Part shown: piece after piece, positions 6,046 through 7,918 of the stretch
Layout: the number at the start of each line of letters is the position of its first letter
Position numbering within the stretch: the stretch's first letter is position 1
The notes under the pieces: generated by a model
Databases searched by the model: none
What the model was told of the DNA's origin: nothing
Seen by the model: the letters and a program-made list of their open reading frames with translations, nothing else
Position numbers and translations under genes: made by a program
Assembly: GCA_007136165.1 (NCBI GenBank)
Contig: SLHK01000218.1
Span: forward strand, 1-7,918
From: Syntrophomonadaceae bacterium
Lineage (GTDB): Bacteria > Bacillota > Dethiobacteria > PWVN01
Direction of reading: 5' to 3'
DNA length: 7,918 nt

Positions 6046-6064
6046 ATAATTTTCCTTATTTACC
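6041..6064 (-). repeat. AT-rich hairpin spanning the korC stop codon
   Basis: On the minus strand, GGTAAATAA (6064-6056, including the TAA stop of korC) pairs with the downstream TTATTTTACC (6050-6041) with one bulged T and a short loop. A further TTTATTTAC at 6029-6037 can pair with the same GTAAAATAA segment. No T-run follows, so termination would be weak; it could mark an mRNA end or a protein site. Confidence 0.35.
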
Positions 6065-6607
6065 TTTCTTCAGGTATTCCCGGGCCAGAGCCAGGCCCAG
6101 TTCCAGGGCCTTGACGTTCAACTCCTCGGTGCCGGCAGGGGTGTGGCTGAGGACGGCCTGCTTCAGGGTCTCATCCCCGATGACCCGGGCGAGGCCGTTG
6201 ATTACGCCCAGGGCCACGATATTGGAAACAATTTCTTTGCCTATTTTTTCCCGGGCCAGCCTGGTTATGGGCAGGGCCACCACTTTCTTATTCGAGAGGG
6301 ATAAGTCCTTGACAAAGGTGGAATCCACCAGCAGGGTGCCCTCTTCCTGGTAGGCGCTGCCGTATTTTTCGTAAGCCTTCCCGCTCATGGTCAGGACAAA
6401 GTCAGGGTTTGTAACCTTGGGATAATCTATCTCCTGGGAATCGATGATAACCTCAGCCTTGCTGGCCCCGCCCCGGGCTTCCGGGCCGTAGGACTGGGTC
6501 TGGACCACGTAGTTCCCCTCCTGGCCCGCTGCATCCGCCAGGATAATGGCCGCCAGTATGAGCCCCTGACCGCCGGAGCCGCTGAGCCTGAATTCTTTCC
6601 TGTTCAC
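6056..6607 (-). CDS. korC: 2-oxoglutarate:ferredoxin oxidoreductase, gamma subunit
   Basis: The 183-residue protein is the gamma subunit of a 2-oxoacid:ferredoxin oxidoreductase, the part that binds CoA-side determinants in the KorABC complex. It shows the nucleotide-loop-like GSGGQG (10-15) and QSYGPEARGGAS (38-49), the signature I associate with 2-oxoglutarate-type gamma subunits, then TNPDFVLTMS and a C-terminal helical region. Length is normal. It has a GTG start at 6607, chosen because AAAAGGAGG lies seven bases upstream. It follows korB by 69 bp with a hairpin in the gap. The complex oxidises 2-oxoglutarate to succinyl-CoA and CO2, or runs in reverse with reduced ferredoxin, in the cytoplasm. 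A related 2-oxoacid specificity cannot be excluded from sequence alone. Confidence 0.88.
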   Translation of the reverse strand: MNRKEFRLSGSGGQGLILAAIILADAAGQEGNYVVQTQSYGPEARGGASKAEVIIDSQEIDYPKVTNPDFVLTMSGKAYEKYGSAYQEEGTLLVDSTFVKDLSLSNKKVVALPITRLAREKIGKEIVSNIVALGVINGLARVIGDETLKQAVLSHTPAGTEELNVKALELGLALAREYLKKGK

Positions 6608-6614
6608 GGAAATG

Positions 6615-6621
6615 CCTCCTT
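6615..6621 (-). promoter_or_regulatory. Ribosome-binding site supporting the GTG start of korC
   Basis: On the minus strand AAGGAGG (6621-6615) sits seven bases before GTG 6607-6605. No ATG lies near this site in the korC frame, so the GTG start is well supported. Confidence 0.75.
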
Positions 6622-6636
6622 TTACCCTGAAAAATG

Positions 6637-6669
6637 GCCCGGAAAGAATATCTTCCGGGCTCTTTTTTT
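6637..6669. terminator. Terminator-like hairpin between korB and korC
   Basis: GCCCGGAA (6637-6644) pairs perfectly with TTCCGGGC (6653-6660) around an 8-base loop. Read on the plus strand it is followed by TC and seven Ts (6663-6669), a textbook intrinsic terminator; on the minus strand, the transcribed direction of kor, it is preceded by seven As and followed by CCA and five Ts (6635-6631). It lies inside the korABC gene set, so it may attenuate korC or stabilise the korB message, or block antisense transcription coming from the left. No rightward gene ends just before it. Confidence 0.6.
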
Positions 6670-6676
6670 GGCAATC

Positions 6677-7492
6677 CTATTGTTTCAGGGCCCTGCTGAC
6701 CCTGCGGCTGTACTCTTCCACAAACTCCGGCGCCTGCTCTTCGTGGTGGATGCCCACGGTGATCTTGCCAACCAGGTCCTCCGGCGCCATGGTCTTGGAT
6801 TTTTCGTAGGGGATGGAGTTCTCCTTGTACGAGTTCAGCATATCGCTGGCATCCCCCATTTTATTGCGGCGGCCGTAGCCGATGGGGCAGGGGGTCAAGG
6901 CCTCGATGACGCTGAAGCCTTTGTTTTCCACGCCCTTCTTGATGATTTTGTCCAGCATCCGCAGGTGGTAGGTGGTCACCCGGGCGGCAAAGGTGGCACC
7001 GGCCCCTTTGGAGAGGTTCATAATATCGAAGTTCCTCTCGGCGTTGCCGTAGGGGGCGGTGGTGGCTTTTTTGCCCTGGGGAGTCAGGGGAGAGGCCTGC
7101 CCCCCCGTCATGCCGTAGATGTTGTTGTTGAAGATGAGGACGTTCAGATCGATATTTCTCCGGGCGGCATGGATGAAATGGTTGCCGCCGATGGCGGTGG
7201 AATCACCGTCCCCGGTGATGATAAAAACCTTGAGTTCCGGACGGGCCATCTTTAACCCGGTGGCAAAGGCCACCGCCCGGCCGTGGGTGGTATGGAGAGT
7301 CTGCATGTTCAAATACCCGGCGGCCCGGGAGGAACAGCCGATACCGGAGACGATGGCGATTTCTTTGGGCTTTAGCTCCATGGCATCCATGGCCCGGATA
7401 AGGGAGCCCATGATGAGACCGTTGCCGCAGCCCGGGCACCAGATATGGGGCAGGCGGCTGCTGCGCACGAAATCTGCCAGTAACGTCTGCAC
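6677..7492 (-). CDS. korB: 2-oxoglutarate:ferredoxin oxidoreductase, beta subunit (TPP-binding)
   Basis: The 271-residue beta subunit holds thiamine pyrophosphate and a [4Fe-4S] cluster. Four cysteines fit the cluster pattern: C19 and C22 in CPGCGNG, C53 in IGCSSR, and C202 in TPCPIGYGRRN. The TPP/Mg site is GDGDSTAIGGNH (94-105) with the partner asparagines in NNNIYGMTGGQ (122-132). HTTHGRAVAFATG (67-79) is also typical of the family. Length and motif order match the Kor/Por beta family, and the gamma-subunit signature favours the 2-oxoglutarate type. The GTG start follows the korA stop codon with no gap (TAG then GTG), and its AAGGAG site lies inside the end of korA, which indicates translational coupling. 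No anomalies seen. Confidence 0.92.
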   Translation of the reverse strand: MQTLLADFVRSSRLPHIWCPGCGNGLIMGSLIRAMDAMELKPKEIAIVSGIGCSSRAAGYLNMQTLHTTHGRAVAFATGLKMARPELKVFIITGDGDSTAIGGNHFIHAARRNIDLNVLIFNNNIYGMTGGQASPLTPQGKKATTAPYGNAERNFDIMNLSKGAGATFAARVTTYHLRMLDKIIKKGVENKGFSVIEALTPCPIGYGRRNKMGDASDMLNSYKENSIPYEKSKTMAPEDLVGKITVGIHHEEQAPEFVEEYSRRVSRALKQ

Positions 7493-7918
7493 CTATACCA
7501 ACTCCTTGATTTTGCTTAGTATTTCCCCGGGGGTGATGAGCTCGCCGTCGTAGCGGTTCACCCCCGCCACCCGGGCCTTGCCCCGGACGGCCTTTTCCAC
7601 TTCCCCGATGAGCTGTCCCATGTTCATTTCCGGGACCAGGAAGGCCCCCGCCTTCTCCGCCAGGGAGGCGATTTTCTCCCCGGGGAAGGGCCAGATGGTG
7701 GCGGTACGGAGGTAACCAACGGGCAGCCCCTCTTCCCGGGCTTCCTTGACAGCCTGCTCCGCCGAGCGGGCGCTGCAGCCGTAACAGAAGACTATAAGTT
7801 CCGCATCTTCCAGGTGGCGTTCCTCCATTATGGTGATTTCCTCTTTGTGGTTTTCAATCTTGCGGTGGAGGCGGTCCAGGAGTTTTTTCACCCGGACGGT
7901 GTCGGTGGTGGGGAAACC
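7493..7918 (-). CDS. korA: 2-oxoglutarate:ferredoxin oxidoreductase, alpha subunit, C-terminal part (runs off the right edge)
   Basis: These 141 residues are the C-terminal end of the alpha subunit; the frame stays open to base 7918, so the 5' end lies beyond the window. An internal GTG at 7891 is not the start, because the upstream codons (GFPTTDTVRV) continue the conserved alpha-subunit segment. Recognisable stretches are the RLHRKI helix, the FCYGCSARSAEQAVKEARE region of the transketolase C-terminal-like domain, LRTATIWPFPGEKI, and PEMNMGQL. The alpha subunit supplies the pyrimidine-binding half of the active site and pairs with KorB. It is the first gene visible of korA-korB-korC on this strand; the usual small ferredoxin subunit KorD, if present, would lie to the right of the window. 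Confidence 0.9.
   Translation of the reverse strand, partial: GFPTTDTVRVKKLLDRLHRKIENHKEEITIMEERHLEDAELIVFCYGCSARSAEQAVKEAREEGLPVGYLRTATIWPFPGEKIASLAEKAGAFLVPEMNMGQLIGEVEKAVRGKARVAGVNRYDGELITPGEILSKIKELV
7502..7507 (-). promoter_or_regulatory. Ribosome-binding site for korB inside the end of korA
   Basis: On the minus strand AAGGAG (7507-7502) lies nine bases before the GTG start of korB and is embedded in the last codons of korA. Ribosomes finishing korA would arrive on top of the korB start, consistent with equal production of the two catalytic subunits. Confidence 0.7.

Noticed and set aside
1..7918. CRISPR array, rRNA, or toxin-antitoxin/defence genes
   Set aside because: No regularly spaced direct repeats, no rRNA-like sequence, and no gene with such domains was found.

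Overview
The window looks like chromosomal DNA from an anaerobic, moderately GC-rich low-oxygen Firmicute, plausibly of the Moorella / Thermoanaerobacterales / Peptococcaceae kind. The reasons are strong AGGAGG-type ribosome-binding sites, several GTG starts, a ferredoxin-dependent 2-oxoacid oxidoreductase, a [4Fe-4S]/molybdopterin enzyme, an iron-sulfur-flavoprotein-like reductase, and a two-component pair closely resembling Bacillus GlnK/GlnL (YcbA/YcbB). The assignment rests on gene content and recalled family features, not on a database search.

Layout, left to right. Positions 1-233 are non-coding and rich in dyads: an imperfect inverted repeat at 10-69, a small hairpin at 98-120 and a perfect 10-bp inverted repeat at 118-151. 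Rightward genes follow: a complete orphan molybdopterin oxidoreductase (234-2171), a LiaF-like four-helix membrane protein with AxMGG repeats (2345-3094), and a flavodoxin-fold reductase with a four-cysteine cluster motif (3120-3722). The last two probably form one transcript from a promoter near 2213-2241. Everything to the right is on the minus strand. In transcription order it is the 3' part of korA (runs off the right edge), korB and korC, encoding a 2-oxoglutarate:ferredoxin oxidoreductase, then a GlnK-like sensor kinase and a GlnL-like response regulator. The regulator gene ends only 6 bp from the end of the rightward flavoprotein gene.

How the parts may work together (inference). The Kor enzyme interconverts 2-oxoglutarate and succinyl-CoA with ferredoxin. 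GlnK/GlnL in Bacillus responds to glutamine. Placing the pair 97 bp downstream of korC, on the same strand, suggests a link between 2-oxoglutarate flux and nitrogen signalling. Two RNA/DNA structures punctuate this strand: a terminator-like hairpin between korB and korC, and a perfect 11-bp G7/C7 inverted repeat directly upstream of the kinase gene, one arm of which contains its likely ribosome-binding site.

Most of the window is recognisable families. The points most worth a second look are the dyad in front of the kinase gene, the altered G1 box of the kinase (DDGRR), the hairpin between korB and korC, the kor-glnKL neighbourhood, and the palindromes in front of the molybdoenzyme gene. I did not find an obvious wholly new multi-gene system.
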